From assembly GCA_965279195.1 (NCBI GenBank), contig CBDIHP010000042.1:186001-250000 (forward strand): a stretch of 64,000 nt of DNA, given 5' to 3'. The notes beneath the pieces are model-generated. The model did no database searches, was not told where the DNA came from, and saw nothing but the letters and a program-made list of their open reading frames with translations. Within the stretch, counting starts at the first letter, position 1; each line of letters opens with the position of its first letter. Shown here in pieces: positions 27,001-36,374 of the stretch. The position numbers and the translations under genes are program-made. The DNA is from CBDIHP01 sp965279195. GTDB lineage: Bacteria > Planctomycetota > Planctomycetia > Isosphaerales > Isosphaeraceae.

Positions 27001-30000
27001 ACCGCCTCGGCCGGGACGGGGAGGAGGCCGATCGACGGATCCAGGCGCTCCTGGACGTGTGCGACGGGGCCGCGACTCAGCCACGATCGTCCTTCACGGA
27101 ATGGCTCGCAATCCGCTGCCGGCTCCGGCTGGGCGGCCTGGCCTTCGAGCGCGGCGATCTCGCGACGGCGGCTGGGCACTGGGAGGCCATCCGGGCCACC
27201 TTCGACCGTTCGGATCGATACCGTCCCCAGCCGGCGGCATTGCGATGGAACCTCGGCACGGCCGCCGTCGTGGTCCGGAATGCGTACCTCTCGGTCGGCC
27301 TCTGGGAGGATGCCGCCGAATTCGACCGCATCGCCCTGGTGACCGGCGCGGCCGCATCGGGGTGGAACCTCCGCGAGTCCCCCGTGGTCGAGGCCCTTTG
27401 CGGAAACCTCGACGCGTCCCGCGATGCGATCTTCAAGGCGCTCCACGGTCTGGACGAGGATCACCCCAACGTGATCGACCTGCTCCGGGCAGGATCCATG
27501 CTGCATGAGACCTCGGACCTGAAACGTCTCCTGGGCCTCGCGGGCCGGGTCCGATCCGCGAAGCCGTCCGACTGGAACGCCCGGATGGCCCTGGCCGAGT
27601 TGAGGCTCGCCGCGGGGAAGTACGACGACCTCCGGAGCATCCTGGGCGAGCAGACTCGCTACGAGAACGGTGCCGCCATCATGGCCCTCGCCGCCGCGCG
27701 ACAAGGGCTCCGAGCCGAGGCGTTCCGCCGGCTCCGCCAGCTCGATGACGAGATGGCGACCGTCGCCCGGCAAAGCGTGCAGGCCCTGGGCGCGATCCGG
27801 CTGCCGCGTTCGACCACCTCCGACCATTTCCTGGCCGAATGGCAGCGTCGGGAGGCCTACCGGCTCCTCGGCGAGAGACCGCCCGTGATTCGCCCCCTCG
27901 CGCTGTTGCGGGCGTCGTCGTTCTGGCGGCTCGGGCGTCGGGACGAGGCCGAGAAGGAATTCGAGAGATCGCTCCTCGACGCGGACGATCGCATCGCCGC
28001 CCTGACGGAACGGGCGAGGACATTCGCCTCGATCGGCCGGATGGACCGCGCGGTCGCCGACCTCGACGCCGCGAGGAGCCTCGACTCCAACGACGCCCGG
28101 CCCTGGATCCAGGAGGGGCGGCTCGCCTTCGAACGGGGAGACGTTCGGGCCGGCGAGCGGGCCTACGCCCGCGCCGGCGGGCTGCTCAAGGGCCGGATCG
28201 ACCCGTTCTTCGACGCCGGCTGGTGGGCCGTCGGGCCGTTCCCGACGACGATGGACCTGCCCGAGGAGCCCGACCGATCCGCCGACCCCTCGCGGCCGGT
28301 CCGCTCCGGCAACCTGCGGCTGAACTGGAACGCCTTGCCGGTCCAACCGGACCACTTCGTGAACCTCCGGGCGATGCTGGTCCGGGACGGTTCGGCCTAC
28401 CTGCTGACCCACGTCTATTCCGAGGTCGAGCGAGCCGAGATGCTCGCCTTCGACGGCGGCGAGAACTTCCAGCTCTCGGTGAACGGCCTGCGGATCCTAT
28501 CCGAGAACGAATCCGCACCGCCGCTGGCGAACTTTCGGCATGTTTTCCACATCAGGCTTGTCCCGGGCCTGAACACGATCCTCGTGCGCGTCTCCCACAA
28601 GGCCGATGTCCCCTGGTTCCGCATGACGGCCGTCGACTCGCCCGCGGTCGTGGGGATGCTCCAGGCCGAGTTTGCCCGCTTCCCCGAGGCGGCGAACTCG
28701 CTCCTTCGGGCCGAGCGGGAAGGGCGTCTCCCGGGCGCGTGGTATCGGTTGTTCGTCTGCGACCTGCTCGAGTTCGCCGGCCGTCGGGACGAGCGCGAGA
28801 GGATCCTGGCCCGGCTCGTCGATCCGGACAGTCAAGCGGGGGCCGATCCCAGAGACCTTTCGCTCTCGCTCGCCTACCAGCCCCAGAACGTCGTCCCGCC
28901 GGACAGGGTGCTCGCGCTTGCGGAGAAGGTGGTCGCCTCGGAGCCCGACAACTTCTGGCTCAAGTTCCCCCTCGGTTATGCGTTGTATCGCGCCGGTCGC
29001 TATGACGACGCCATTCGGCATTTCCGGGCGAACTGGCCCCAGGGGGATGCCTACGAGAGGCCCGTCCGAGCGATGGCGCTGGCGAAGCTCGGCCGCAAGG
29101 ATGAGGCAAAGGCGCTGCTCCGTGAGGTCGACGCCGACTTCGATGCCTGGTGCCGCGAGCGGGCCGGCGGCAAGGGGACGGCCTGGACCAACTGGTGGTT
29201 CGACGGCATCCGCCGGCTCAACCTCCGCCGCGAGGCGCACCGGGAGATCCTCGGCCGCCCGCCCGACGACTCCCCGGCACTCGATCGCATCCGGACTCAG
29301 ATGGGCACGCTCCTCGATCGGACCGACTCCCCGACCTGGAGCCTGGATGTGGCCCGGACGATCGACCCCAGGTCCCGCGCCGCAATGTTCGGCCTGGCCC
29401 AGCGGTTGATGAGACTCGGGCGCTACGACGAGGTCGCCCCTTTGATCGAGGAGGCCGTCGCTCGTGTGGGCCTGAGCCCGTCCGACTGGTCGCAAGGGAG
29501 TCTGCTGTACTCCTATGCCGGACAGTTCGACCGCGCGGCCGATCTCTTCCTCAAGGCGTACGACCTCTACCCGACGGACAGCAGCTATTTCTCGGATCGA
29601 GGGTTCCTGATCTCCCAGTTCTTCTCCGAGTCCGAGGTCATGGAGCGCGTCCTGCTCCGACGGCCCGACGACCCATTCCTCCATTTCGTCCGGGGGATGG
29701 AGCGGTTGATTCGCCGCGACCTCGCCGGGGCGATCGCCGACTTCGAGCGAGGCGGCCCGAAGCCGCCCTCCGAACTGGCCTACATCCACGCCGCCGCCCT
29801 GCTACTGGCCGGTGACGAGCCGGGGTATCGCCGGCTCGTGCAGAATCACGCGGCGCAGTTCGGCGACTCGAAGGATCGGGAGACATGCTACGTCCTGGCG
29901 AGGATGGCCGTTCTGGGGCGGACGCCCCCGGTCCCGGTCGGGCGGATCATCGGGTGGGCGAGGCTTGCGACCGAGGAGGGGAAGAATGGCTGGTCGGCCC

Positions 30001-30326
30001 ACGTCTGGGCCCTTGCCTGCCTGAGGGCCGGTGACCTGTACGGTGCCCGCAAGGCCCTCTTCGACAGCCAGGCCTATGGCTGGGGCACCGGGATCGGCCT
30101 CAACCTGGTCGCCGAGGCGATGATCCTCCACGCACAGGGCCAGCCGGCCGACGCCCTCCGGGTGCTGGACGCGATCCCCGACCTCTACAGGAGTCCCCCT
30201 GCGACGCTCCGCTCCACCCCCAATTCGCTCCATGCGGAGGACTGGATGGAATACGAGGTCCTCACGAAGCAGCTCCGCCCGGGCCTCTACGACGCGGTCT
30301 TCCCCGCCGATCCGTTCTCCCCCTGA
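24066..30326 (+). CDS. giant membrane Ser/Thr protein kinase with TPR-rich C-terminus
   Basis: A 2086-residue protein. An N-terminal helical segment (~1-60) precedes the Hanks-type kinase domain (~87-412): glycine loop G94-RGGMG-99, Lys116 in VALK, HRDIKPSN with Asp275, DFG at 293-295 and the APE-like MAPER. A ~70-residue insert lies between the lobes (~180-250). A transmembrane helix (~437-461) and a charged coiled coil follow. The remaining ~1,500 residues are TPR-like repeats and include a carbohydrate-binding-like insert (WWAVGPFPTTMDLP, near residues 1384-1397). It probably senses an outside signal and acts on the sigma factor encoded just upstream. Confidence 0.88.
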   Translation: MSTSPSDRIPIDDLAEAFLARRRAGEPVTPEEFAASNPDLAEEILALFPALVMMEELGNDSGDRTATVAGSSGSLPAGLPVQRLGEYRLLREVGRGGMGIVYEAEQESLGRRVALKVLPAGALADPKQVRRFTREARSAAKLHHTNIVPVFGVGECDGTHFYVMQFIQGQGLDSVLDELKRLRGLRGNGARTQTRREAGEIALSLASGRFVDAEAPTVPSGGLSAIRSGNMSGSATDVSTLTETDRRFAQGVAKLGVQVADALAHAHGQGILHRDIKPSNLLLDREGNVWVADFGLAKAVGADDLTHTGDIIGTVRYMAPERFRGEADARSDVYALGLTLYELLALRPAFDEGDRASLIRQVTQETPPRLRRINRAVPLDLETIIHKAMAREPEGRYRSSQDLAEDLKRFLDGRPILARRVSTGERLYRWSRRNPALAAAMGAVALLLVATTIAAVIGMGFYRHQAEMADLARRESDLLRGEAERSRREADTRRVEAEAERQRAESNLAESRENLALARKAVDDSFTKISESSLLNVPGLRPLRKELLESSLGFYEEFSKRARGTDPTVVADLAGARYRVGRIQSELGVLIEARANYQESLALFERALGAKAAAPSALRELGEVWHRLGDLDALNGRTGPALPAYLHAVSIRERLARSGPRSSRDRLDLSRSLNGVAISTADREQQRDAYRRSLALRLETAKDLTDDPDLLHGLSESFLNCSVIIRDAGYGEEALELARRGLDYGHAGLARRPHDIEFTMDLGGLYGQIAGYCWNLGREREALELSAEGIGFEVDAVAKNPEVPGFRSYLADVLIKRLNFLRPRRQAAPEADPTRRADLLAIFETIVWLHESAPQPTKDGLALAAAAHLHRAVLLAGVGAPASPDAWSTEAKEERVLGFVDLDRAKSRGMSEAEFARAYPELRDLLEGTRPEKKRSGGRVPGPPTSWPVPRKSGTSPLAIPGRFEEDRSCAELVIAILHRLGRDGEEADRRIQALLDVCDGAATQPRSSFTEWLAIRCRLRLGGLAFERGDLATAAGHWEAIRATFDRSDRYRPQPAALRWNLGTAAVVVRNAYLSVGLWEDAAEFDRIALVTGAAASGWNLRESPVVEALCGNLDASRDAIFKALHGLDEDHPNVIDLLRAGSMLHETSDLKRLLGLAGRVRSAKPSDWNARMALAELRLAAGKYDDLRSILGEQTRYENGAAIMALAAARQGLRAEAFRRLRQLDDEMATVARQSVQALGAIRLPRSTTSDHFLAEWQRREAYRLLGERPPVIRPLALLRASSFWRLGRRDEAEKEFERSLLDADDRIAALTERARTFASIGRMDRAVADLDAARSLDSNDARPWIQEGRLAFERGDVRAGERAYARAGGLLKGRIDPFFDAGWWAVGPFPTTMDLPEEPDRSADPSRPVRSGNLRLNWNALPVQPDHFVNLRAMLVRDGSAYLLTHVYSEVERAEMLAFDGGENFQLSVNGLRILSENESAPPLANFRHVFHIRLVPGLNTILVRVSHKADVPWFRMTAVDSPAVVGMLQAEFARFPEAANSLLRAEREGRLPGAWYRLFVCDLLEFAGRRDERERILARLVDPDSQAGADPRDLSLSLAYQPQNVVPPDRVLALAEKVVASEPDNFWLKFPLGYALYRAGRYDDAIRHFRANWPQGDAYERPVRAMALAKLGRKDEAKALLREVDADFDAWCRERAGGKGTAWTNWWFDGIRRLNLRREAHREILGRPPDDSPALDRIRTQMGTLLDRTDSPTWSLDVARTIDPRSRAAMFGLAQRLMRLGRYDEVAPLIEEAVARVGLSPSDWSQGSLLYSYAGQFDRAADLFLKAYDLYPTDSSYFSDRGFLISQFFSESEVMERVLLRRPDDPFLHFVRGMERLIRRDLAGAIADFERGGPKPPSELAYIHAAALLLAGDEPGYRRLVQNHAAQFGDSKDRETCYVLARMAVLGRTPPVPVGRIIGWARLATEEGKNGWSAHVWALACLRAGDLYGARKALFDSQAYGWGTGIGLNLVAEAMILHAQGQPADALRVLDAIPDLYRSPPATLRSTPNSLHAEDWMEYEVLTKQLRPGLYDAVFPADPFSP

Positions 30327-30505
30327 TCCCGGATGAGACATCACCGGCATTGGCACGCGTCTCGCCGGGTCGGATGTCGGGATGAGGTTGGTAAACTCAA
30401 CCCGGATTGACCGGTTTCGGTAAACACGCTAGATTCCCGCGCCGGCTCGGCGTCCCGCGGTCGGGGCGGGCCGGAGATGGATACGCAGTGGGCAGGAGGC
30501 CCGGC

Positions 30506-31435
30506 ATGAAACGGAACCGCTTGGGGTTCGCACTGGCGATCGCGATGGGGGTCGCGGGGCCGGCTTGGGGCGCGGAGCCGGGGACCATCGAGTACCGGGT
30601 CCGCTTCCTGGATGTCGACGGCCTCACCTGGCGCGAGAGCCTCGCCAGCCAGTTCCACCGCGTGAAGACCGAGGGCCCCGCCACGGTCTGGACCGCCCCG
30701 AAGCACGTGGGAGAGTCGCTCGCCAAGGCCAGCGTCAAGGTGCTCGCTGCGCCCGCCTGCCTGGTCGAGGAGAACAAGAAGGCCGAGATCCGCTGGAGCG
30801 CTACAGAGGCCAAGGGCGAGGCCGCTCAGAGCCGCATCGCCATGTCCGGCCGCCGGCTCGACCAGGGGATCCTGACCCACATCGTCGTCGAGGACGGATC
30901 GATCGCCGAGAAGAAGTCCGAGGGGGCCCGGACCCTCGACGTGGCGCGCGGCAAGGTCGAGGGCGAGTGGCTGGTCCCGAGCGACCAGGTCCTCGTCCTG
31001 AGCCTGGGCATCCAGTCGGTCGCCGGCGGCGAGGGCAACGCGGTCCGCGAGCGACTGGCGATCATCGAGCCGAGTCTGAAGGCCGCCGAGATCAAGACCG
31101 CCGCGACCGTCGGCCCCGCCCGGATGCCGAGCCGCTCGTCCCCCACGGCGGTCCACCCGGACGGCCGCGTCGCCGAACCCTCCTCGCCCGCGCCGGCCGA
31201 CCCCGAGGTCTCGACCACCTCGGGCGAGACCGTCCGCCCCAGCCCTCAGACCACCGGCACCCCCCAGGCCCGCGTCGAGAAAGTCGACGGCGCCCTGGCG
31301 CGGACCGCGTACGAGAGTGACGATGTCTCCTCCGAGCCCGGCGAGTCGGTCATCCGGCTCCCGATCCAGGGGGGCAAGGTCCTCGAAATCCGCACCCGGG
31401 TCCTGAACGCCAAGGATCGCCCGGCGAAGCCCTGA
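30506..31435 (+). CDS. secreted protein of unknown function
   Basis: The 309-residue product has a signal peptide (LGFALAIAMGVAGPAWGAEP) and a globular first part (~25-190; IEYRVRFLDVDGLTWRESL). A Pro/Ser/Thr-rich linker (~200-260) and a short C-terminal strand-rich end follow. Start ATG 30506 follows AGGAGG. The RVRFLDVDG opening resembles periplasmic secretin-associated domains of planctomycetes, but I cannot assign a family. Confidence 0.6.
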   Translation: MKRNRLGFALAIAMGVAGPAWGAEPGTIEYRVRFLDVDGLTWRESLASQFHRVKTEGPATVWTAPKHVGESLAKASVKVLAAPACLVEENKKAEIRWSATEAKGEAAQSRIAMSGRRLDQGILTHIVVEDGSIAEKKSEGARTLDVARGKVEGEWLVPSDQVLVLSLGIQSVAGGEGNAVRERLAIIEPSLKAAEIKTAATVGPARMPSRSSPTAVHPDGRVAEPSSPAPADPEVSTTSGETVRPSPQTTGTPQARVEKVDGALARTAYESDDVSSEPGESVIRLPIQGGKVLEIRTRVLNAKDRPAKP

Positions 31436-31623
31436 TCCACCAGGGCCGCCTGGAACCGGACGGGCCGCGACGGTGTCTCTCCCAAGGGAAGGCCCCGCCC
31501 GCGGCCCTCGGCGTTTGTCGGTTTGACCGGGGGCGGCTCCGGGTATACCGTTAATCCAGAGGGGTGCTCGTCCGGCCACGATGGGCGGACACTCCCCGCA
31601 TCGTCGCGAGGATCGGGTCGAGC

Positions 31624-33687
31624 ATGAAGGTCCCCCACCAGGCGCACATCGCCGCCGCGTCGTTGAACCAGACCGTCGGCGACTGGTCCGGCAACGAGCG
31701 CCGGGTCCGCGAGGCCGTCGACGCCGCCAGGGCCGCCGGGGCGAAGTTGCTGCTCCTCCCCGAGATGTGCCTCTCGGGCTACAGCCTCTGCGACCGCCTC
31801 CTGCGAACCGGGACCGTCGAGCGGAGCTGGGACCGCCTGATCCGACTGGCGGACGCCTCGAAGGGCGTCGCCTTCGCCGTCGGCCTGCCGATCCTCCACG
31901 AGGGGGTCCTCTACAACGCGATGGGCCTGCTCGCCGACGGCAAGCTCGTGGGGCTCGCCGCCAAGGAGAACCTCGCGACCGGCGACGTCCAGTACGAGAA
32001 CCGCTACTTCCAGCCCTGGTTCCACGGCCGTGTCGTCGAATACCGGGGGCCCGACGGGACGACCGTCCCCCTCGGCACCCAGATGTTCGAACTCCCCGGC
32101 CTGGGCACGGTCGCCTTCGAGGTCTGCGAAGACGCCTGGAAAGGCATCCGGCCGGGATCGGCCTACGCGCTGGCGGGTGCCGAGATCCTGCTCAACCCGT
32201 CGGCGTCGTGGTTCACCGTGGGCAAGCACCGGACGCGCCGCCGGCTGGTCTCGCAGATCAGCCAGGAAGACCACTGTGTTTATCTTTATACGTCGCTACT
32301 CGGCTGCGACGCCACCCGGCTGATCTTCGACGGCAGCCTCTTCATCGCCGTCGACGGCCGCATCGAGGCCGAGGGGCGCCGGTTCGTGTTCACGAGAGAA
32401 TTCGAGCTGATCCACTCGGTCGTGGATCTCCGCGAGATCCGCCAGGCACGCATGGAAGAGGGCTCCTGGCGCGAGCAGAACCTCCGGGCCGACTGGGGGG
32501 CCTACGGCGTCGTGCCGCCGACCGTGCGGGTCGAAGGGGACTACTCCTGCGAGGAATCCGCCCCGCCCCCTGCCCCGTACTGGATCCCACCCGAGCCGCA
32601 GCACCCGGATCCCTCACTGAAGTACCTCGAAGACGAGGTCTTCGGCGGCCGGCCGATCACCGAGCGCGACCTCAGCCACCTGGAGCTGGAACTCGGCCTC
32701 AGCCTCGCCCTCCGCGACTACACCCGCAAGACGGGCGTCAAGACATGCTGCCTCGCCCTCTCCGGCGGGCGGGATTCCGCGATGGTGGCCTTGCTGGTCG
32801 AGCGGATGTACCGCTACACCTTCCCGGACTTGTCGCGTGAAGAGTTGAAGAAGTACGTCGGCGAGCGATTCCTCTGCGCCTACCTGGCGACCGAGAACTC
32901 GGGCTCGAAGACCCACGACGCCGCCGAGGCCGTGGCGCGCGAGGTCGGGGCGACGTTCTTCGATGGGAAGATCCAGGACGCCCTGAACGCCGCACAGGCG
33001 ACCGTCGAGAGCATGACCGGCGAGCCGCTGTCTTGGTCGAACCCCGCCCACGACCTGACGCTCCAGAACATCCAGGCCCGCCTGCGCGGGATGCTCATCT
33101 GGACGATCGCCAACCTGCACAGTGCCCTGCTGCTCGTCACCAGCAACAAGAGCGAAGCAGCGGTCGGCTACACGACGATGGACGGCGACTCCTCCGGCGG
33201 CCTGGCGCCGATCGCGGACGTCCCCAAGAGCCTGATCAAGCTCTTCCTCGATTGGGCGGCCGACTTCCACGGCTATTCATCGCTGGTGAAGATCAAGGCC
33301 ATGGACGCCAGCGCCGAGCTTCGCCCCCCGGGACGAGAGCAGACCGACGAGGCCGACCTGATGCCTTTCCCGGTCCTCGACCAGCTCATGCACGCCTTCG
33401 TGCAACTCGGGCTCGACCCCTTGGACATGCTCCGGCGCCTCTGGCCTGCGATGACCCCCTACTACGGCGACGACCTCCCCCGATTCGCCGCCGACATCCG
33501 CAAATTTGTTCGCATGTTCTGCATCGCCCAGTGGAAACGCGAACGCTTCGCCATCAGCTTCCGCGTCACCGCCTTCGACCTCGACCCCAAGACCGGCTTC
33601 CGCTTCCCCCCGGTGCAGGCCCCGTTCACCGAAGAGTTGGAGGAGATGGACCGCTACGTCGCATCCCTGACACCCGGTCCTCACTAA
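31624..33687 (+). CDS. nadE: glutamine-dependent NAD+ synthetase
   Basis: A 687-residue two-domain enzyme for the last step of NAD biosynthesis: nicotinate adenine dinucleotide, glutamine and ATP to NAD+. The N-terminal nitrilase-type glutaminase has its catalytic triad at Glu47 (LLPEMCLSGY), Lys114 (AAKENL) and Cys168 (FEVCEDAW). The C-terminal synthetase has the ATP-pyrophosphatase loop SGGRDS (380-385) and the conserved NKSEAAVGYTTMDGDSSGGL segment. The length agrees with the ~680-residue group (Mycobacterium type). I chose ATG 31624 because it places the first nitrilase strand at the right distance. Confidence 0.95.
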   Translation: MKVPHQAHIAAASLNQTVGDWSGNERRVREAVDAARAAGAKLLLLPEMCLSGYSLCDRLLRTGTVERSWDRLIRLADASKGVAFAVGLPILHEGVLYNAMGLLADGKLVGLAAKENLATGDVQYENRYFQPWFHGRVVEYRGPDGTTVPLGTQMFELPGLGTVAFEVCEDAWKGIRPGSAYALAGAEILLNPSASWFTVGKHRTRRRLVSQISQEDHCVYLYTSLLGCDATRLIFDGSLFIAVDGRIEAEGRRFVFTREFELIHSVVDLREIRQARMEEGSWREQNLRADWGAYGVVPPTVRVEGDYSCEESAPPPAPYWIPPEPQHPDPSLKYLEDEVFGGRPITERDLSHLELELGLSLALRDYTRKTGVKTCCLALSGGRDSAMVALLVERMYRYTFPDLSREELKKYVGERFLCAYLATENSGSKTHDAAEAVAREVGATFFDGKIQDALNAAQATVESMTGEPLSWSNPAHDLTLQNIQARLRGMLIWTIANLHSALLLVTSNKSEAAVGYTTMDGDSSGGLAPIADVPKSLIKLFLDWAADFHGYSSLVKIKAMDASAELRPPGREQTDEADLMPFPVLDQLMHAFVQLGLDPLDMLRRLWPAMTPYYGDDLPRFAADIRKFVRMFCIAQWKRERFAISFRVTAFDLDPKTGFRFPPVQAPFTEELEEMDRYVASLTPGPH

Positions 33688-33960
33688 TATTTGTCGTTTT
33701 CGATGCGTCCAATCGTCTCCGAACGATCTCTCCGCCTCGAACCACCGCCACCGGCTTGAAGTCCCCAAACCAAAACGATCGCGCCTCCGACAATCCGTCG
33801 TCACCTTCTCCCCAGAGCTCACCGTCCGCCCGAATTTCGGCCCATGCACATAGAAAAGGCCGCCCACCTTCCACCACCGCGCCTCCTCGATTGGCCCATC
33901 CCGATCCGGCAGTTGACAACGCAACGCCCGAACGGCACAATCATTCCAACTGATCGCATC

Positions 33961-34034
<74 letters not shown>

Positions 34035-34067
34035 CGACAACTCCTGATTTCCCCAGTAGATACGAAA

Positions 34068-34095
34068 AGAGCCGCCGGGTCGCACCGGCGGCTTT
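34068..34095 (+). terminator. rho-independent terminator after tRNA-Gly
   Basis: AGCCGCCGG/CCGGCGGCT stem (9 bp plus outer A-T and G-T pairs), 6-nt loop, then a T-rich tail (TTTCTTCATTTTG). It lies inside the island, so the element supplies the terminator of the reconstituted tRNA gene. Confidence 0.75.
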
Positions 34096-34100
34096 CTTCA

Positions 34101-34122
34101 TTTTGTCCGCATTTTTGTCCGC
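34101..34122. promoter_or_regulatory. left candidate integrase arm-type sites
   Basis: Two direct copies of TTTTGTCCGC (34101-34110 and 34113-34122) lie 4 bp before the integrase stop codon. The same pair with nearly the same spacing lies near attR (62146-62166). Confidence 0.55.
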
Positions 34123-34125
34123 CGT

Positions 34126-35319
34126 TTACGAGAGGGGCCTCTCGCCCGAGGGCGGGTCGGGGGGCAGGGAGAGGGCGGGGATGTCAGGCTTCGTACCTGC
34201 GTCGGCCCTGGGCCGCGAGTCCAGCCCCGTGATACGGTCGAACTCGGTACCGACGACCTTGACGTAGTATGTCATCGTCGTCTTGATGTCCGAGTGGCCG
34301 GCCCACTGCTGCAGGACCGCGGGCATGACAACCGTCGCCCAGTCGGTGAGGCAGGACTTCCGGAGGGTATGCACCGGCTTCTCGTAAGGGGCCACGCCCG
34401 CCCTCTTGCAGAGGGTCTTGAAGTCTCGGCCGAGGTTGGTGACGCAGACCTCGCCCGGCGGGATCACCATCTCCGCATGGAGAGAACGGTAGGCCGCCAG
34501 AAGGGCATGCAGTCTCTTGCTCATCGGGACCATCCTGAGAGCCTTGTCCTTCGGCTGCCACTCCCCGTGCACGTCTGAGTGGGCGACGATGCAGATCGTC
34601 TGGTTTTCCATGTCGACCTGCTTCCAGGTCAACCGGATCGTCTCTTCGCGACGCAGCCCCGCCCACCTGGCGAGCCCGAACATCAGCTTCCAGCCGGGTT
34701 TCGCCACCTCGATCAGCTTCTGAATCTTCGAGTCGTCCACGTAATTCCAATCACGCTGGTCCGACGTCTGGGACTTGATCTTCTCGAATGGATTGACGTC
34801 GAGTAGCCCGTCGTCGATCGCCCGATTGAAAATCGTCTTGGCCTCGCGGATGTGCCGATCCACGGTCTTGAGGGAAGGGGCCGATTTCGTCGCCCGTTTG
34901 TTGTGCTTGGCCATTCCACCGGCTGCGAGGGTCGTCCTGAAGTCCCTCGCATCCGCCGGAGTGATGGCGTCGAGCCGGCGGCCCTCCCCGAAACGGCCGA
35001 TGAGGTACCTGCATGTGTGCTGATGGAGTTCGAGAGTCCCCGAGACGACTTCGGTCTCCCGAGACTCAAGGTAACGCTTGAGGTACTCGCCGAGCTTGGG
35101 GGGCTCGGTGCGATTCGGGCCGAACGGGTCGTCGTTCAGCTTCATCTCCTTCTGGAAGCGGAGTTCTTCCGCCTTGTTCCTCTTCATGCGGCTCGCGAGG
35201 CCGAGGTTCTCCGTGACCTCCTTGCCCGAGACCGGATCCCGCCAGTGGAGGCGAAAGTAGTCGTACTTGGCCCCGTTCGACGTGGTCGTCTTCACTCGCA
35301 GCGACACCTTAACGTGCAC
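34126..35319 (-). CDS. tyrosine recombinase/integrase of the island
   Basis: A 397-residue phage-type integrase that would recombine attL and attR with the tRNA-Gly target. An N-terminal arm-binding region (~1-65) precedes a SAM-like core-binding domain (~75-175) and the catalytic domain (~190-360). The catalytic residues are Arg223 (GLRREE), His317-x-x-Arg320 (HTLRKSC), His342 (WAGHSD) and the nucleophile Tyr351 or Tyr352 (TMTYYVKV). The start is GTG 35319 with GGAGG eight bases upstream. It overlaps the upstream excisionase-like gene by 11 bp, so both are made from one message. Confidence 0.93.
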   Translation of the reverse strand: MHVKVSLRVKTTTSNGAKYDYFRLHWRDPVSGKEVTENLGLASRMKRNKAEELRFQKEMKLNDDPFGPNRTEPPKLGEYLKRYLESRETEVVSGTLELHQHTCRYLIGRFGEGRRLDAITPADARDFRTTLAAGGMAKHNKRATKSAPSLKTVDRHIREAKTIFNRAIDDGLLDVNPFEKIKSQTSDQRDWNYVDDSKIQKLIEVAKPGWKLMFGLARWAGLRREETIRLTWKQVDMENQTICIVAHSDVHGEWQPKDKALRMVPMSKRLHALLAAYRSLHAEMVIPPGEVCVTNLGRDFKTLCKRAGVAPYEKPVHTLRKSCLTDWATVVMPAVLQQWAGHSDIKTTMTYYVKVVGTEFDRITGLDSRPRADAGTKPDIPALSLPPDPPSGERPLS

Positions 35320-35674
35320 GACGGCGTCCTCCCTTGCTGTTTCGACGCGATGGCGGCTTCTGTCGACCGTTCCGGCTGAGGTCGAGGAGCAGTGCGTCCA
35401 GGTCCGGCTTGAGGTAGTAGATCTCGCGGCTCACCGCCACGGATCTCAGCTGGCCGTTCTTCCGGTAGCCGTCCAGGACGGCCTTGGGGTTGGCGATCTT
35501 CTGCTCGTCGAGCCGGAGGTAGCGGGCGGCGTCCGCCGGGTTGAGCAAATCGCGGCACGGCTCCCCCGGCCGGAACGATCCCTCATTGGCCGGGAGGGTT
35601 TCGACCGTCTGGGCGAACGCCCCACCCATGAACGCGGCGTAGTTCTCGATCCGTGAACTGATGCAGGCAGTCAT
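35309..35674 (-). CDS. excisionase-like / helix-turn-helix DNA-binding protein
   Basis: The 121-residue product has a central helix-turn-helix like those of MerR/excisionase proteins (LLNPADAARYLRLDEQKIANP, then YRKNGQLRSVAVSREIYYL) and a basic tail (RRNSKGGRRRAR). Such proteins steer integrases towards excision. Its overlap with the integrase start supports this role. The start is uncertain: ATG 35674 has only a weak ribosome-binding site, and an internal ATG (codon 16) is possible. Confidence 0.62.
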   Translation of the reverse strand: MTACISSRIENYAAFMGGAFAQTVETLPANEGSFRPGEPCRDLLNPADAARYLRLDEQKIANPKAVLDGYRKNGQLRSVAVSREIYYLKPDLDALLLDLSRNGRQKPPSRRNSKGGRRRAR

Positions 35675-36113
35675 CTTCTAGCAACCATTGATCTCAGGCA
35701 TCGCGTCGGAATCAAGCCCAGGACGCGGCCAGGCGGCGACCATCCTCCGGTCGCCGGACACTACATAGGTTCCGCTTTTCGGCGGATTGGCCGATTCTGG
35801 GCCTTTTTCCGTGAAGATCCCATGAAGATTCTCAGGCTTGAGTCTTCGCTGATTTGTGTAGCTCTCGCAGATCCTCCAATGTCGCAAACCCGGGCTGGAC
35901 AAGAGGCTCCGCCGCAACGGCCCGCGGCCCGCCCCTCATGGACAATACGCGGGCCTCAGGCCCCCGATCCGGGCCGGATCCGATGGGGGCAGGGGGAATC
36001 GCAGGGGGTCCGCGACACGCCGACGCCGCACCCGCCCCATAACGACCCGCCGTGACGGGGTATTAACGAGGTACATCCCCCGCACCCTCTTCAAGCCCCG
36101 GAGCACTGCCCCT
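35675..36113. other. intergenic region upstream of the recombination genes
   Basis: No convincing gene. It lies between the divergent excisionase/integrase operon and the small HTH protein, so it should contain promoters for both. It is less GC-rich at 35750-35880. Confidence 0.4.
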
Positions 36114-36317
36114 ATGCCACGACTCAAGACCGACGACGCCCCCCTGGGCACCACCCGGGCCGCCGCCTACCTCGGCGTCCACCGGTCCACCCTGAAGGCC
36201 TGGAGGGTCCGCGGCGTCGTCCCGGCCTCGGCCGCCGACACGCCACGCGGCGTCGTCTACCTCTTCGAGACGGACGACCTCGACCGCCTCCGGGCGAGAA
36301 TCGACTACGGCCGCTGA
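36114..36317 (+). CDS. small MerR-type helix-turn-helix protein
   Basis: The 67-residue product is essentially one winged HTH_17 domain: GTTRAAAYLGVHRSTLKAW is the recognition helix region and the wing is PRGVVYLFETDDL. Similar small proteins in islands act as excisionases or early regulators. It lies 57 bp before the primase-polymerase gene on the same strand and may be co-transcribed with it. Confidence 0.7.
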   Translation: MPRLKTDDAPLGTTRAAAYLGVHRSTLKAWRVRGVVPASAADTPRGVVYLFETDDLDRLRARIDYGR

Positions 36318-36374
36318 TCGCGGAACCTATGAGGAGGGGGTGCACTCTCGCAACTCCTTCAGGACACCCCGCCG

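Noticed and set aside
25911..28412. 833-codon minus-strand frame opposite the kinase repeats
   Set aside because: It is a shadow of a high-GC gene with biased low-complexity composition and no motif.
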